64,000 nt of DNA from Herbaspirillum sp. CF444 (GCF_000282135.1 NZ_AKJW01000061.1:186001-250000), one strand, 5' to 3'; shown: positions 16,330 to 25,867, numbered from the stretch's first letter. Notes: generated by a model from the letters alone, not told the origin. Program-made: numbers and translations.

Positions 16330-18588
16330 ATGAAAACATCCACACCATTCCCGGGAACCTTGCGTCCGCAGTTGCGTCCGTTACTGCTCGCGCTGATCGC
16401 CGCCTGGAGCCCGCTGAGCCAGGCCGAAGGCAGCGACGCCGCCTTGCCGGAGGTCGTCGTCAAGGAATCGCAATCCGTCAGCGAAAAGAACAAGCTGCCC
16501 ACCACCACCGAAAGCATCACCGCCGCCAAAGTCGCCGACACCATCAATGCGATGAATGTCGAAGACACCCTGAAGTACATGCCCAGCGTGATGGTGCGCA
16601 AGCGTTTCATCGGCGACACGCAAGCGCCGATGTCCACGCGCACCACCGGCATCAATGCCAGCGCGCGCAGCCTGATTTATGCCGACGGCATGCTGCTGTC
16701 GGCGCTGATCAACAACAATAACGGCAACGGTTCGCCGCGCTGGTTCATGGTCGCGCCGGAAGAGATCGAGCGCATCGACGTGCTGTACGGTCCCTTCGCC
16801 GCACAGTATCCCGGCAACTCTTACGGCGCCGTCACCGCAATCACCACGCGCATGCCGGATCACTTCGAAGCCAGCGTCAAAGCCAATGCCGCCTTCCAGG
16901 ATTTCAGCCAGTACGGCACCAGCAACACCTATCGCTCGCAAGAATTCGCCGCCACGCTGGGCAACCGCAGCGGCGACTGGTCGTGGTGGCTCAGCGCCAA
17001 TCATCTGGACAGCTACAGCCAGCCGGTGACCTACATCACGGCAGCGAGCGCACCGGCGGGCAGCAGCGGCGCCATCCTCACGCAGGACCGCACCGGCAAG
17101 AACATCTACGTCCTTGGCGCCGGCAACCTGACGCACACGGTCCAGGACAACGCCAAGATCAAGCTGGCCTACGATTTCTCGCCGACCCTGACGGCGACTT
17201 ATACGCTGGGTTACTGGCAGAACCAGGCCAACGCGCATGCGCAGTCCTACCTGACCAATGCCGCCGGCGCGTCGGTCTACACCAGCGCTTTCTCCAGCAA
17301 CAACACCGAGCAGGAGCAATGGATGCAAAGCCTCGCCGTCAGAAGCAAGACGCAAGGCGCCTGGGATTGGGAAGCCATCGCCAGCAGTTTCTATGTCGCG
17401 AAGGACCAGACTCGTACCTCGACCGGCGCCTATCCTGCCGCGCAAAACGGCGGCGCCGGCACCATTGCCGATGCCAGCGGCACCGGCTGGAACACGCTCG
17501 ACCTCAAAGGCATCTGGCGGCCGCAAGGCAATAACGGCGCACATATCGTCAGTTTCGGCAGCCACTACGATCAGTACAAGCTGGTCAGCCCGACCTACCT
17601 GACCGGCAACTGGATTTCCGGCGGCAACGGCGCCTTGTCGGTCGACTCGCGCGGCAAGACCGAGACCAGCGCGCTGTGGGCGCAGGACGTCTGGCGTCTG
17701 TCCGAAAACTGGAAGGCGACTCTGGGTGGGCGTTACGAATGGTGGCGCGCTTTCGGCGGCTACAACTATGCCGTGGCGAGCGGCGGCATCAACCAGCCGG
17801 AAGTGCGCAATTCCGGATTCTCGCCGAAGCTGTCGGTGGCCTGGGCGCCTGACGATCAATGGCAGGTGACGGGATCGTTCGGCAAGGCCTTGCGCTTTCC
17901 GACCGTCGGCGAGCTCTACCAGAACGTGCAGGGCAGCGACGGCATTTTCCGTCAACCGAATCCCAACCTGAAACCGGAACGCGTGCTGTCGAGCGAACTG
18001 GCGATCGAACGCGCGCTCGACAAGGGCAAGCTGCGCCTGTCGCTGTTCCAGGAAGAAGTCTCCGATGCCTTGATTTCGCAAACGGCCACGCTGGGCTCGG
18101 TGGTGTCGTCCTTCACGCAGAACGTCGACAAGACGCGCCAGCGCGGCGTCGAACTGGTCCTGCAAAAAGACGACGTGCTGATCAGGGGACTGGAGATCAA
18201 TGGCAGCGTGACCTATGTCGACGCGCGCATCCTCGCCAACAGCAGTTTCGTGTCGACCACCACGACCTCGGTCGGCAAGCGCACGCCCTATGTGCCGGAA
18301 TGGCGCGCCACGCTGGTGGGGACGTATCGTCCGGACGACAAATGGGCTTATACGCTGGCGGGACGTTACAGCGGACGCCTCTACGCGACGGTCGACAACA
18401 GCGACGTCAACACGCACACCTACCAGGGCTTCGACGGCTTCATGGTGTTCGATGCACGGGTACGCTACAAGGTCGACAAGCACTGGAGCATGGCGGTCGG
18501 GATCGACAATCTCACCAACAAGAATTACTTTCTGTTCCATCCGTTCCCGGAGCGAACCTTGTTTGCCGAGTTGAAATACGACTTCTGA
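16330..18588 (+). CDS. TonB-dependent receptor, substrate unknown
   Basis: This 752-aa outer-membrane receptor has a signal peptide ending ..PLSQA-EG near residue 34, then a TonB-box-like stretch (LPEVVVKESQ). The plug domain carries NVEDTLKYMPSVMVRKR and RIDVLYGPFAAQYPGNSYGAVTAI, and a beta-barrel ends in the aromatic strand LFAELKYDF. It is related to colicin I/heme-type receptors rather than the siderophore subfamily of the 1.9-kb gene. I placed the start at ATG 16330; an AGGAG 17 bases upstream is further than ideal. It follows DUF4198 and DUF2946 genes downstream of a Fur box, which points to iron, copper or heme import. Confidence 0.9.
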   Translation: MKTSTPFPGTLRPQLRPLLLALIAAWSPLSQAEGSDAALPEVVVKESQSVSEKNKLPTTTESITAAKVADTINAMNVEDTLKYMPSVMVRKRFIGDTQAPMSTRTTGINASARSLIYADGMLLSALINNNNGNGSPRWFMVAPEEIERIDVLYGPFAAQYPGNSYGAVTAITTRMPDHFEASVKANAAFQDFSQYGTSNTYRSQEFAATLGNRSGDWSWWLSANHLDSYSQPVTYITAASAPAGSSGAILTQDRTGKNIYVLGAGNLTHTVQDNAKIKLAYDFSPTLTATYTLGYWQNQANAHAQSYLTNAAGASVYTSAFSSNNTEQEQWMQSLAVRSKTQGAWDWEAIASSFYVAKDQTRTSTGAYPAAQNGGAGTIADASGTGWNTLDLKGIWRPQGNNGAHIVSFGSHYDQYKLVSPTYLTGNWISGGNGALSVDSRGKTETSALWAQDVWRLSENWKATLGGRYEWWRAFGGYNYAVASGGINQPEVRNSGFSPKLSVAWAPDDQWQVTGSFGKALRFPTVGELYQNVQGSDGIFRQPNPNLKPERVLSSELAIERALDKGKLRLSLFQEEVSDALISQTATLGSVVSSFTQNVDKTRQRGVELVLQKDDVLIRGLEINGSVTYVDARILANSSFVSTTTTSVGKRTPYVPEWRATLVGTYRPDDKWAYTLAGRYSGRLYATVDNSDVNTHTYQGFDGFMVFDARVRYKVDKHWSMAVGIDNLTNKNYFLFHPFPERTLFAELKYDF

Positions 18589-18609
18589 TCGTCGTCTTCC
18601 TGAAAGACA

Positions 18610-18646
18610 AAAGCCGCCGCGCAATTCATTGCACGGCGGTTTTTTT
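18610..18646. terminator. Bidirectional terminator
   Basis: Stem AAAAGCCGCCG with CGGCGGTTTTT (one G-T pair) around an AT-rich loop, between the TonB receptor and the convergent dehydrogenase gene. Confidence 0.8.
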
Positions 18647-18659
18647 ATGGACGTGAAGA

Positions 18660-20036
18660 TCAGGCCATGGTGCGCGGCGCCGCCAATCCCATCTCCTTGC
18701 GGAACAGTTCTTCCATCTCGCGGCGGATGCGGATCGACTCCAGGCTGCCGTCGACAGCGACGTCGCCCCAGCGCACGGTCTGGCCGGCAGCAACCGGACG
18801 TTGCAGCATGAGATGATGCGCCAGCCCGATCGGCAACGCTTCCGCATTGAGCGAATCCACCGCCGGCATCAGCTTGCCGTAGACCATGTGGCCGCCTTCG
18901 CCGTCGAGCTTCTCACCGGGCTTGAGATCGCGCTTGGCGGTGGCCACGGTGTCGCCGCTGAAGGTCAATGTGTTGCCGGTCGGCTGGCCGCGCACGGCAA
19001 TGTTGGCGACCGAGATGCCCAGCTCCAGGCCGATCAGGTGATAGGGTTTGTACATGGTGGCGTAGCGGCCGCTTGCGTCGGTTTTCAGACCGTACTGTGC
19101 GAAGCAGTCGCGCACATAATCGCTCGGCGCTTCGAAGGTCACGTACACGCCCCAGCGCAGGTCGCGGAACACCGGTCGGCCGTCGCGCTCCAGCGAGGAC
19201 ACCACTTCCACCGTGCCCGAATGCGACAGGATGCCGCCGGCCGATGCCGGCTTGAGTATGTTCGGCAGGTCATCGACGCCGCAGGGCGGAAAGGCCAGTC
19301 CGTCTGCGCCCGGCGTCAGGCCGCAGGCGTTGGCGACCGCGCCCATTTCCAGCGCCGACTTGGTGCCGTCGAGGAAGGAGTTGAACATCTGCGCATTGAA
19401 GTCGCCCGAGGCCACCTGCGCTTCGCTGAAGCCGTAGTGGCCCCACACGGTGTCCGGCGTCGACTGGTGATAGACCGGCAGATACTTGGTGCCCTTGCCG
19501 GCGCAGACGACCTCGAAGCCGGAAGTGCGCGCCCAGTCGACCAGCTCGGCGATCAGCGCCGGCTGATCGCCGTAGGCCATCGAATAGATGATCCCGGCTT
19601 CGGCGGCGCGGCGCGCCAGCAGCGGGCCGGCGAGGGCGTCGGCTTCGACGTTGACCATAATGATGTGCTTGCGATGCCGGCAGCACAACAGGGCGTGACG
19701 GATGCCGGCCGCCGGGCTGCCGGTGGCGTCGATGACGATGTCCAGCTGCGGATGCGAAATCATCGCCTCGGCATCGTCCTGCACGAAGGTGCTGCCGTCG
19801 CGCAGCGCTTCGTCCCATGAACGTGCCGCATGCATGTCGTCTTTCCAGCCGACGCGCGCCAGCGCCTGTTTCGCGCGTGCGGGCGAGAGGTCGGCAATGC
19901 CCAGCAGATGCACGCCGGGTGTGCGCGGCACCTGTGACAGAAACATCGAGCCGAACTTGCCGGCGCCGATCAGGCCGACGCGCACCGGTTTGCCGGCTTC
20001 GACCAACGCCTTCAATTGTTGGAACATGGTTGTCAT
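18660..20036 (-). CDS. NAD(P)-dependent oxidoreductase with C-terminal SAF domain
   Basis: This 458-aa enzyme has an N-terminal Rossmann fold (VRVGLIGAGKFGSMFLSQ, 18-35) resembling homoserine dehydrogenase/Gfo-Idh-MocA proteins. The region IDATGSPAAGIRHALLC follows, and a C-terminal SAF-like segment (RDLKPGEKLDGEGG, then LPIGLAHHLMLQRPVAAGQTVRWGDV). Such two-domain proteins occur in sugar-acid and polyol catabolic clusters, but the substrate here is not evident. A LysR-type gene is divergent 146 bp away and probably controls it. The start codon is the first of MTTMFQQLK, preceded by the weak-to-moderate site CCAGGAGACAGC. Confidence 0.8.
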   Translation of the reverse strand: MTTMFQQLKALVEAGKPVRVGLIGAGKFGSMFLSQVPRTPGVHLLGIADLSPARAKQALARVGWKDDMHAARSWDEALRDGSTFVQDDAEAMISHPQLDIVIDATGSPAAGIRHALLCCRHRKHIIMVNVEADALAGPLLARRAAEAGIIYSMAYGDQPALIAELVDWARTSGFEVVCAGKGTKYLPVYHQSTPDTVWGHYGFSEAQVASGDFNAQMFNSFLDGTKSALEMGAVANACGLTPGADGLAFPPCGVDDLPNILKPASAGGILSHSGTVEVVSSLERDGRPVFRDLRWGVYVTFEAPSDYVRDCFAQYGLKTDASGRYATMYKPYHLIGLELGISVANIAVRGQPTGNTLTFSGDTVATAKRDLKPGEKLDGEGGHMVYGKLMPAVDSLNAEALPIGLAHHLMLQRPVAAGQTVRWGDVAVDGSLESIRIRREMEELFRKEMGLAAPRTMA

Positions 20037-20117
20037 GCTGTCTCCTGGCGTTGTCGTTATGGTGATGGCGTCCGCGGATTTTCATCTACGCGGTTGCAGC
20101 CTGGAAAAGAGTAGCAT

Positions 20118-20173
20118 TGGGATTTTTCGCGGTAAATGCCGAATCTCACACACTTCATGTGCAAAAAATCCCA
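20118..20173. promoter_or_regulatory. Inverted repeat, candidate LysR-type operator
   Basis: TGGGATTTTTCGC at 20118-20130 is repeated inverted (12 of 13) at 20161-20173, in the divergent gap between the dehydrogenase and its LysR regulator. The 56-bp span is compatible with a LysR tetramer footprint. Confidence 0.5.
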
Positions 20174-20182
20174 TGCAAAAAT

Positions 20183-21097
20183 ATGATGCGTAAGTTCGAC
20201 TGGAACGACCTGCAAGCCTTTCTCGCCGTGGTGCGCGCGGGCCGTCTGACCGTGGCGGCCCGCCGGCTGGGCATTGATCATTCGACCCTGAGCCGCCGTA
20301 TCGCCGGCCTGGAAGCAGCGATCGGCGCGGTATTGTTCGATCGTCGCTCGGCCGGTTATTCCCTGACGGCCGAAGGCGAGCGGCTGGTGGTCGATGCCGA
20401 AGCCATGGAAAGCCTGGCCGTGCGTATCCGCGCGCGCCAGGACGACCCCGCGCAAGGCCTGACCGGATCGATCCGCATCGGCACGCCGGAAGCCTGGGGC
20501 ACTTATTTCCTGGCGCCGCAGCTGAACTTGTTGGCGCAACAACATCCCGAATTGGAGGTGGAGCTGATTGCCAATCCGCGCATGTTCAGCCTGTCCAAGC
20601 GCGAAGCCGACATCGCCGTCAGCATGACGCGCCCGGAGCAGGGGCGGCTTTATGCGCGCCGCCTGAATGACTACGAGCTGGGGATTTACGCCGCGCAGGA
20701 TTATCTGCAACGGCATGGCGTGATCGACAACAAGGCGCAGTTGGAACAGCATGCCTGGGTCGGTTACGTGGAAGACCTGATGTGGTCGCGCGAGCTGGAC
20801 TATCTTTCCGAAATCTCGCCTGCGCTGCGACCGCGCATCCGGATTTCCAACATCATCAGCCAGATGGCGGCGGTGGTCGGGGGGGCAGGGCCGGGCGTGC
20901 TGCCGTGCTTCATGGCGCGCGGCGAGAACAGGCTGGTGCGGTTGCTGCCGGAGATCCGGCTATACCGCTCTTACTGGCTGATCACCCATGCCGACGCGCG
21001 CGATATTTTGCGGGTCAACGTGGTGGCGGATTTCATTGTGGAACGGGTGCAGGCGGAAGGGGAGAAATTCTGGATCGATCATGCGATCGGGAGATGA
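20183..21097 (+). CDS. LysR-family transcriptional regulator
   Basis: The 304-aa protein has the N-terminal winged helix-turn-helix (WNDLQAFLAVVRAGRLTVAA, then IDHSTLSRRIAGLEAAIGAVLFDR) and a C-terminal periplasmic-binding-like effector domain starting near residue 92 (LTGSIRIGTPEAWGTYFLAP). It is of the short-domain type that often acts on a divergent neighbour, here the SAF-domain dehydrogenase. Two adjacent ATGs (20183 and 20186) are possible starts; no clear Shine-Dalgarno distinguishes them. Its inducer is unknown. Confidence 0.9.
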   Translation: MMRKFDWNDLQAFLAVVRAGRLTVAARRLGIDHSTLSRRIAGLEAAIGAVLFDRRSAGYSLTAEGERLVVDAEAMESLAVRIRARQDDPAQGLTGSIRIGTPEAWGTYFLAPQLNLLAQQHPELEVELIANPRMFSLSKREADIAVSMTRPEQGRLYARRLNDYELGIYAAQDYLQRHGVIDNKAQLEQHAWVGYVEDLMWSRELDYLSEISPALRPRIRISNIISQMAAVVGGAGPGVLPCFMARGENRLVRLLPEIRLYRSYWLITHADARDILRVNVVADFIVERVQAEGEKFWIDHAIGR

Positions 21098-21194
21098 CGT
21101 ACCGGCAATCGTTTGCATGAGAGACAAGGAGACAAGCTGGCGTGGGACGATGCGATGGCTTGTTCGATTTGCAACGGCGGGATTGATTCCAGGC

Positions 21195-21383
21195 TCAGCT
21201 GCTTTTGGCTTTCTCTATCGTCGAACGCGCTGCTTCCAGCATGGCGACCGGCTCTTCGGCATCCGAATCGAGATACTGGTTTTCAAGACTGATTGCCAGA
21301 TTGCTCATTTTTTCGGCAAGGTCGGCAAGCGCGACGCTGAGTTCGCACATCAGGCTGGAGATGTTTTTGGGTGAGTTCGCCAT
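21195..21383 (-). CDS. Small helical protein of unknown function
   Basis: The 62-aa product is predicted to be almost entirely helical with heptad-like hydrophobic spacing (MCELSVALADLAEKMSNLAIS), suggesting a short coiled coil. AAGGAAAAGAGAC is a strong ribosome-binding site for the ATG at 21383. It lies between the LysR gene (convergent) and the chemoreceptor gene upstream on the same strand, but the terminator at 21577-21605 separates it from the latter. No family recognised. Confidence 0.65.
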   Translation of the reverse strand: MANSPKNISSLMCELSVALADLAEKMSNLAISLENQYLDSDAEEPVAMLEAARSTIEKAKSS

Positions 21384-21576
21384 GTCTCTTTTCCTTAAAC
21401 GGACCCGACAGGCGGACCTGTCAAACACACTTCTGGACTGCACAGACACTCAGGCAAGATGCCTGACGCAGAGGCTTGCGTGACTTATTTTAAGCCTATT
21501 TCCGACTTTGACCGTGGCTTGCGCAAAAAGTGCGCGCAAGAATGTGCTTCGCATGGAGAACAAGCAACGGCAACAA

Positions 21577-21605
21577 AAAAGGGCCTGCACATGCAAGCCC
21601 TTTTT
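21577..21605. terminator. Terminator after the Cache chemoreceptor
   Basis: AAAAGGGC (21577-21584) pairs with GCCCTTTT (21597-21604), with further pairing in the TGCA-containing loop; on the minus strand a T-run follows the stem. Confidence 0.8.
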
Positions 21606-21647
21606 CTTGTCGTCCGGCAAACCCGCCGGCAACCCGAGATCAGCGAA

Positions 21648-23420
21648 TCAGAAAGTTTCCCAATCCGAATCCGAGTCGGGCGCCACAGCCTTGGACGCGC
21701 CGGCAGGCTTGGCGCCGGCGTTGTTGAGGCGAGGTGCCGCTGCTGTCGCCGGTTTTGGTTTTGCTTTGGAGATGGCGACCGCAGGTTTGGCTGCGACCGC
21801 TTTTGCTGCGCCGGTGCTGCGCGCCTGCACCGGCTTGGCTGTCGGCGTGGCGGCGGCAAGCTGATGCGCCTGCGTTGCATCCAGCTTGAAGCGACCGACC
21901 AGATTGGCCAATGTGGCAGCCTGATCCTGCAGCGACTGCGCCGCCGCCGCTGCTTGTTCCACCAGCGCTGCATTCTGCTGCGTGCCTTCATCCATCTGCG
22001 TGATCGCCTGGCCGACTTCGCTGATGCCGGCGCTTTGTTCCTGGCTGGCCGAGCTGATCTCGCCGACGATGTCGGTCACGCGCTTGACGCTGGCGACCAC
22101 TTCGTTCATGGTTTCGCCGGCCTGCTGCACCAGCTTGCTGCCGACGTCGACCTTGGCGACGGAGTCGTCGATCAGGGTCTTGATTTCTTTCGCCGCCGCG
22201 GAAGAACGTTGCGCCAGGCTGCGCACTTCGGACGCGACCACCGCGAAGCCACGGCCCTGTTCGCCGGCGCGCGCCGCTTCGACCGCGGCGTTCAAGGCCA
22301 GGATATTGGTCTGGAAGGCGATGCCGTCGATGACGCTGATGATGTCGACGATCTTGCGCGACGAGTCGTTGATCGAGCCCATGGTATCGACCACCTGACC
22401 GACCACGGCGCCGCCTTGCACGGCGACTTCCGATGCCGATACGGCCAGTTGATTGGCCTGGCGCGCGTTGTCGGCGTTTTGCTTCACGGTCGAGGTCAGC
22501 TCTTCCATGGCCGAGGCGGTTTCTTCGATCGAACCGGCCTGCTGTTCGGTGCGGCTGGAGAGATCGAGGTTGCCGCTGGCGATTTCGCTCGACGCCGTGG
22601 CGATGGTGTCGGCCGAGGACTTGATGTTGGCGATGGTGTGCGTCAATGAATCGCGCATCCGTTTGAAGGCATAGACCAGGCTGGACGTGTCGCCCGGCGC
22701 CGTGTGGATGCTCAGCGTCAGGTCGCCGTCGGAGATGCGGTTGGCGATCTCCGCAGCGTCGCCGGGGTCGCCGCCGATGGTGCGCAAAATGCTGCGGTTA
22801 TTCAACACGACCAGGCCGATCAGGACGATGGCGATGCCGGTGAAGATGGCTGCGGCCTCGTAGAGCGAGCGCATGAAGGCGGCATTGATGTCGTCGACGT
22901 ACACGCCGGTCGTGACGATCCAGTCCCATGGCTCGTAACGGAGTACATAAGAAGTCTTGGGCACCGGATCGGGGGAGCCGACCTTGGGCCAGACGTAGCT
23001 GACGAAATCGCCGTCGGTTTTGGCGCCGGCTTTGGAAATGTTCACGAACACCAGCGTGCCGTTGGGATCCTTGAAGGTCGACAGATCCTTGCCGTTGAGC
23101 TCCGGTTTGATCGGGTGCATGACCGTGACGGAAGAGGAATTGGAAATCGAGAAGTAGCCATCGGTGCCGTAGCGCATGTTTTTCACGCGCTGCATCGCCG
23201 CCTTTTGCGCTTCTTCCTTGCTCATTGTGCCGCTTTTCGCCAGTTCGCCGTATTCCTTGATGCTGCTCATGGCGACTTGGGCGACGTTGATCAAGTCCTT
23301 TTTACGCTCTTCCAGACGGATGTCGCGCGCGTGGAATGCGTTAAAAATGGAGATGGCCAGCAATGCGATCAGGCTGATCACGAGCGGTGTCCACAGCCGT
23401 TGTTTGAATGAGAGTTTCAT
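21648..23420 (-). CDS. Methyl-accepting chemotaxis protein with Cache sensor and CheR tether
   Basis: This 590-aa chemoreceptor has TM1 ([17 protein letters not shown], about 13-29), a periplasmic single-Cache (sCache_2) domain ([20 protein letters not shown] and [14 protein letters not shown]), and TM2 near 190-210. A HAMP domain follows, then a long cytoplasmic signalling domain whose tip reads [20 protein letters not shown]. The last residues are DWETF, the xWxxF pentapeptide that docks CheR/CheB, so this receptor should be efficiently methylated. GGAGATCATCGG precedes the ATG at 23420. Ligands of sCache_2 receptors are often small organic acids; none is specified here. No other che genes are nearby. 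Confidence 0.95.
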   Translation of the reverse strand: MKLSFKQRLWTPLVISLIALLAISIFNAFHARDIRLEERKKDLINVAQVAMSSIKEYGELAKSGTMSKEEAQKAAMQRVKNMRYGTDGYFSISNSSSVTVMHPIKPELNGKDLSTFKDPNGTLVFVNISKAGAKTDGDFVSYVWPKVGSPDPVPKTSYVLRYEPWDWIVTTGVYVDDINAAFMRSLYEAAAIFTGIAIVLIGLVVLNNRSILRTIGGDPGDAAEIANRISDGDLTLSIHTAPGDTSSLVYAFKRMRDSLTHTIANIKSSADTIATASSEIASGNLDLSSRTEQQAGSIEETASAMEELTSTVKQNADNARQANQLAVSASEVAVQGGAVVGQVVDTMGSINDSSRKIVDIISVIDGIAFQTNILALNAAVEAARAGEQGRGFAVVASEVRSLAQRSSAAAKEIKTLIDDSVAKVDVGSKLVQQAGETMNEVVASVKRVTDIVGEISSASQEQSAGISEVGQAITQMDEGTQQNAALVEQAAAAAQSLQDQAATLANLVGRFKLDATQAHQLAAATPTAKPVQARSTGAAKAVAAKPAVAISKAKPKPATAAAPRLNNAGAKPAGASKAVAPDSDSDWETF

Positions 23421-23572
23421 CCGATGATCTCCAAAGTTTTCCTTGATGAATAATGACGGTGGCGAGGCATGTCTGCGCATGCCTTGAAAATTTGGATAGC
23501 CATACCCCGTGTTGGCGTTTTTAGTTATTAACGGCTTTGCAACAGACTAACTTTAAACGTGCCAGGAAAAAA

Positions 23573-23597
23573 GAAAGCCGCGATTAGTGCGGCTTTC
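23573..23597 (-). terminator. Terminator after the YdcF-family gene
   Basis: Minus-strand stem GAAAGCCGC/GCGGCTTTC followed by TTTTTTCC, 20 bp past the ydcF-like stop codon. Confidence 0.85.
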
Positions 23598-23616
23598 ATG
23601 GGCTTTATCTGATCTT

Positions 23617-24369
23617 CTACCTTAACTTGTACCAGAGCAGGCCTATCCATTCGTGCAGGGCGTAGTTGCTGCGTCGCAAGCCTTCGCCGCTAGGGACATA
23701 GTCGTAAGGCACGAGCCGCTCATGGCTGAAGAAAACGGTCGGCGCGGCGGTAATCTCAAGCCCCGTTTTCTGGAAACTCGCCAAAGCCCTTGGCATATGC
23801 ATCGCATCCGTTACCAGCATGATTCGTTGTATTCCAGCCTGCCGCAGCAGGATTGCCGAAAGGGAAGCATTTTGCGCCGTATCCATGGCTTCGTTTTCCA
23901 GCCAGCGCGCAGTCACGCCGAAGTCGTCGCGCAGGCTGCGGGCCATGACTTCGGCTTCGCTTTCTGTAGCGTCGTTGGTTTTTCCGCCGGTAATCAACAC
24001 GGGAAGGCGAGTGTCCCGATGAAGTTTTGCGGCATATCGCAACCGGGCCAGAGCCAGATAATTGGGGACATACTGATGATTGTATTCCGGGGCCTGCGAC
24101 TGCCTGCTGGCGCCCAGGACAACGATCGCCTGTGCCGTCGACGGCAGGTTCCCGACGTCGGCAATGGCAGGCGATTGCGCTTCCAGCGGCGCCAGCAGCA
24201 GCAGGGCGCCGGCGCGCGTACTGAACAGCCAGAGCAAGGCCAGCGCGCACCAGCTCAGCCAGATTGCGCGGCGCCAGCGATGACGCAAAAGCAGGCCGAG
24301 TGCAGCCAGCAAAAGCATATTGGCCGGAAACAGCAGGAAGGTGCTGGCGAGTTTGATGGGTAGCTGCAT
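23617..24369 (-). CDS. YdcF/ElyC-family membrane protein (DUF218)
   Basis: The 250-aa protein has two N-terminal hydrophobic segments (ASTFLLFPANMLLLAALGLLL and IWLSWCALALLWLFSTRAG), so most of it faces the periplasm. The DUF218 domain follows: AIVVLGASRQ, LPVLITGGKTNDATESEAEVM, ENEAMDTAQNA and MLVTDAMHMPRA, with conserved Asp/Glu/His. E. coli ElyC and SanA of this family affect envelope biogenesis and peptidoglycan/lipid carrier use. The start was set to the ATG that opens the first helix; its ribosome-binding site is poor. A single gene. Confidence 0.88.
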   Translation of the reverse strand: MQLPIKLASTFLLFPANMLLLAALGLLLRHRWRRAIWLSWCALALLWLFSTRAGALLLLAPLEAQSPAIADVGNLPSTAQAIVVLGASRQSQAPEYNHQYVPNYLALARLRYAAKLHRDTRLPVLITGGKTNDATESEAEVMARSLRDDFGVTARWLENEAMDTAQNASLSAILLRQAGIQRIMLVTDAMHMPRALASFQKTGLEITAAPTVFFSHERLVPYDYVPSGEGLRRSNYALHEWIGLLWYKLR

Positions 24370-24892
24370 CTGAAGAGAAATGAATGGCGGACAAGCATTA
24401 TCGCCGTGCTGTGCGACGCCTGTCACGGATTTGGCGCCTTGCGCGCCGTGGTGCATCCGCGACCGTTGTCATGGGTAGCCAGCCTGCAGCTGGCGATACG
24501 TCGCAGCAAACGTTTTCGTCGCGCCGAGGCAGTGCGGCGCGAGCTGCCTGAGTTTCCCGTCCTGCCGGTGTCCGCCGATGCGGAAACGCTACACGGAAAA
24601 AGCGATCGGCGCCAGCCGGAGCTTGTCCTACAAACCAATCCGGCATCGTCCGATTTGTGGGCATGCCGCGACGCCCGTACTATCTGCTCTCCACACCGGA
24701 GTTGGCGGTTAAAAAATATACCAACACCAATCCTCCGGAATGCGCACACTGCGCATTCCCATCTGATGGCGCAAGAATATGTCGGTTGGTTTGACGTCAA
24801 CCAGCATGTTCTTTTCCGGTTGTCCGGGGATGTGGGCATGTACACTGTATTGGCATACATACAGTCAAGCCCACTTATGATCCCGAGTCTTC
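24370..24892. other. Non-coding region upstream of the lysophospholipase gene
   Basis: About 520 bp without a convincing gene. It contains a 9-bp hairpin (24737-24745 with 24751-24759, GGAATGCGC), a palindrome TTGACGTCAA at 24791-24800, and the nested inverted repeat described separately at 24832-24874. Open frames on both strands here are Arg/Cys/Ser-rich and look like non-coding translation. Confidence 0.5.
24832..24874. promoter_or_regulatory. Nested inverted repeat, candidate operator
   Basis: ACTGTAT (24844-24850) and ATACAGT (24859-24865) form a perfect inverted repeat with an 8-bp spacer. Outside them GTGGGC (24832-24837) and GCCCAC (24869-24874) form a second one, asymmetrically placed. 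The site ends 18 bp before the lysophospholipase start codon. The inner arms resemble half a LexA box, but the CTG-CAG spacing is 14, not 10. Confidence 0.5.
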
Positions 24893-25732
24893 ATGCCCGA
24901 CAATAACGAAAATACCGGATTTCTCCAGGCCGGCGACGGTACGGCCCTGTTTTACCGGGAGCGGCGACACCCCGAACCACGCGGCGCCATCGTCCTCGCG
25001 CACGGACTGGGAGAGCACGGAGGGCGCTACGGCGAACTGGCCGGCCTGTTCCACGAAGCCGGTTTATCGGTGCGCATTCACGATCATCGCGGTCATGGGC
25101 GATCGGGCGGGGCGCGCGGCAGTTTGCGCAGCGCTGCCGATTTCCTGAGCGATCTGAAGCTGGTGTTCGACGATTTTGCGCAGCAGTGCGACACCACGCC
25201 GTTTCTTTTCGGACACAGTATGGGCGGCTTGGTGGCGGCGCGTTTCGCCACCGGCGGCTTGTCGAAGGTGCGCGGCTTGCTGCTGTCGTCGCCGGCGCTG
25301 GCGATCCGCATGAGCGCTTTCCAGAAAGTCCTGCTGGCGCTGACCACCCGCATTGCACCCGGCCTAGCCGTGCCGACCAGCCTGCCGGCGCAACTGGTCT
25401 CGCATGATGCGGAGGTGGTGCAGAGATATCGCAGCGACCCCCTGAATCACGGCAAGGTCGCGGCGCGGGTGGTCAATTTCATGCTGTCGGCGATGGCGCA
25501 GGTGCAGCGCGATGCCGGCACGTTCACGCTGCCGTTGCTGATGCAGATTGCCGGCGACGATGCCTTCGTCGATCCGCAGGGAAGCCGTTCGTTTTTTGCC
25601 GGCGTGCCGCAGGTCGACAAATGCCTGCATTGCTACGAGGACGCCTATCACGAGATTTTCAATGAATCCATGGCGCGGCGTCTGCGCGTTCAGGACGATT
25701 TGCGATCCTGGCTGGCATCGCATCTGGGCTGA
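24893..25732 (+). CDS. Lysophospholipase/monoacylglycerol lipase-type hydrolase
   Basis: This 279-aa cytosolic alpha/beta hydrolase of the PldB/MGL group has the oxyanion segment VLAHGLGEHGGRY (34-46), the HDHRGHGRSGG strand-turn, the nucleophile motif GHSMGG with Ser109, an acid in IAGDDAFVDP, and the base histidine in DAYHEIFNE. These proteins cleave acyl groups from lysophospholipids or monoglycerides. The start is the ATG at 24893; no Shine-Dalgarno is clear, and a nested inverted repeat ends 18 bp upstream, so expression may be controlled there. Confidence 0.9.
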   Translation: MPDNNENTGFLQAGDGTALFYRERRHPEPRGAIVLAHGLGEHGGRYGELAGLFHEAGLSVRIHDHRGHGRSGGARGSLRSAADFLSDLKLVFDDFAQQCDTTPFLFGHSMGGLVAARFATGGLSKVRGLLLSSPALAIRMSAFQKVLLALTTRIAPGLAVPTSLPAQLVSHDAEVVQRYRSDPLNHGKVAARVVNFMLSAMAQVQRDAGTFTLPLLMQIAGDDAFVDPQGSRSFFAGVPQVDKCLHCYEDAYHEIFNESMARRLRVQDDLRSWLASHLG

Positions 25733-25867
25733 TCGCGCCGATGTCAAGCAGACAGTATTTTTTGTTGCAATGCACATTGTGTTGCCCGGTGCGCTGCGCT
25801 GCGCTGAGGCAGGCAAGGCCCTAATCCGGGATGAAAATTAACCTGTATTTACAAGTGAAAAGACATC

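Noticed and set aside
16381-18624. Very long open frame (about 747 codons) antisense to the second TonB receptor
   Set aside because: High-GC codon bias of the receptor opens the opposite strand; the antisense translation is Arg/Gly/Ala-rich with no domain or ribosome-binding site.
24844-24865. LexA box
   Set aside because: Arms look like LexA halves but the CTG-to-CAG spacing is 14 instead of 10.
24406-24906. Open frames on both strands in the gap before the lysophospholipase gene
   Set aside because: No Shine-Dalgarno, no recognisable domain, Arg/Cys/Ser-rich composition.
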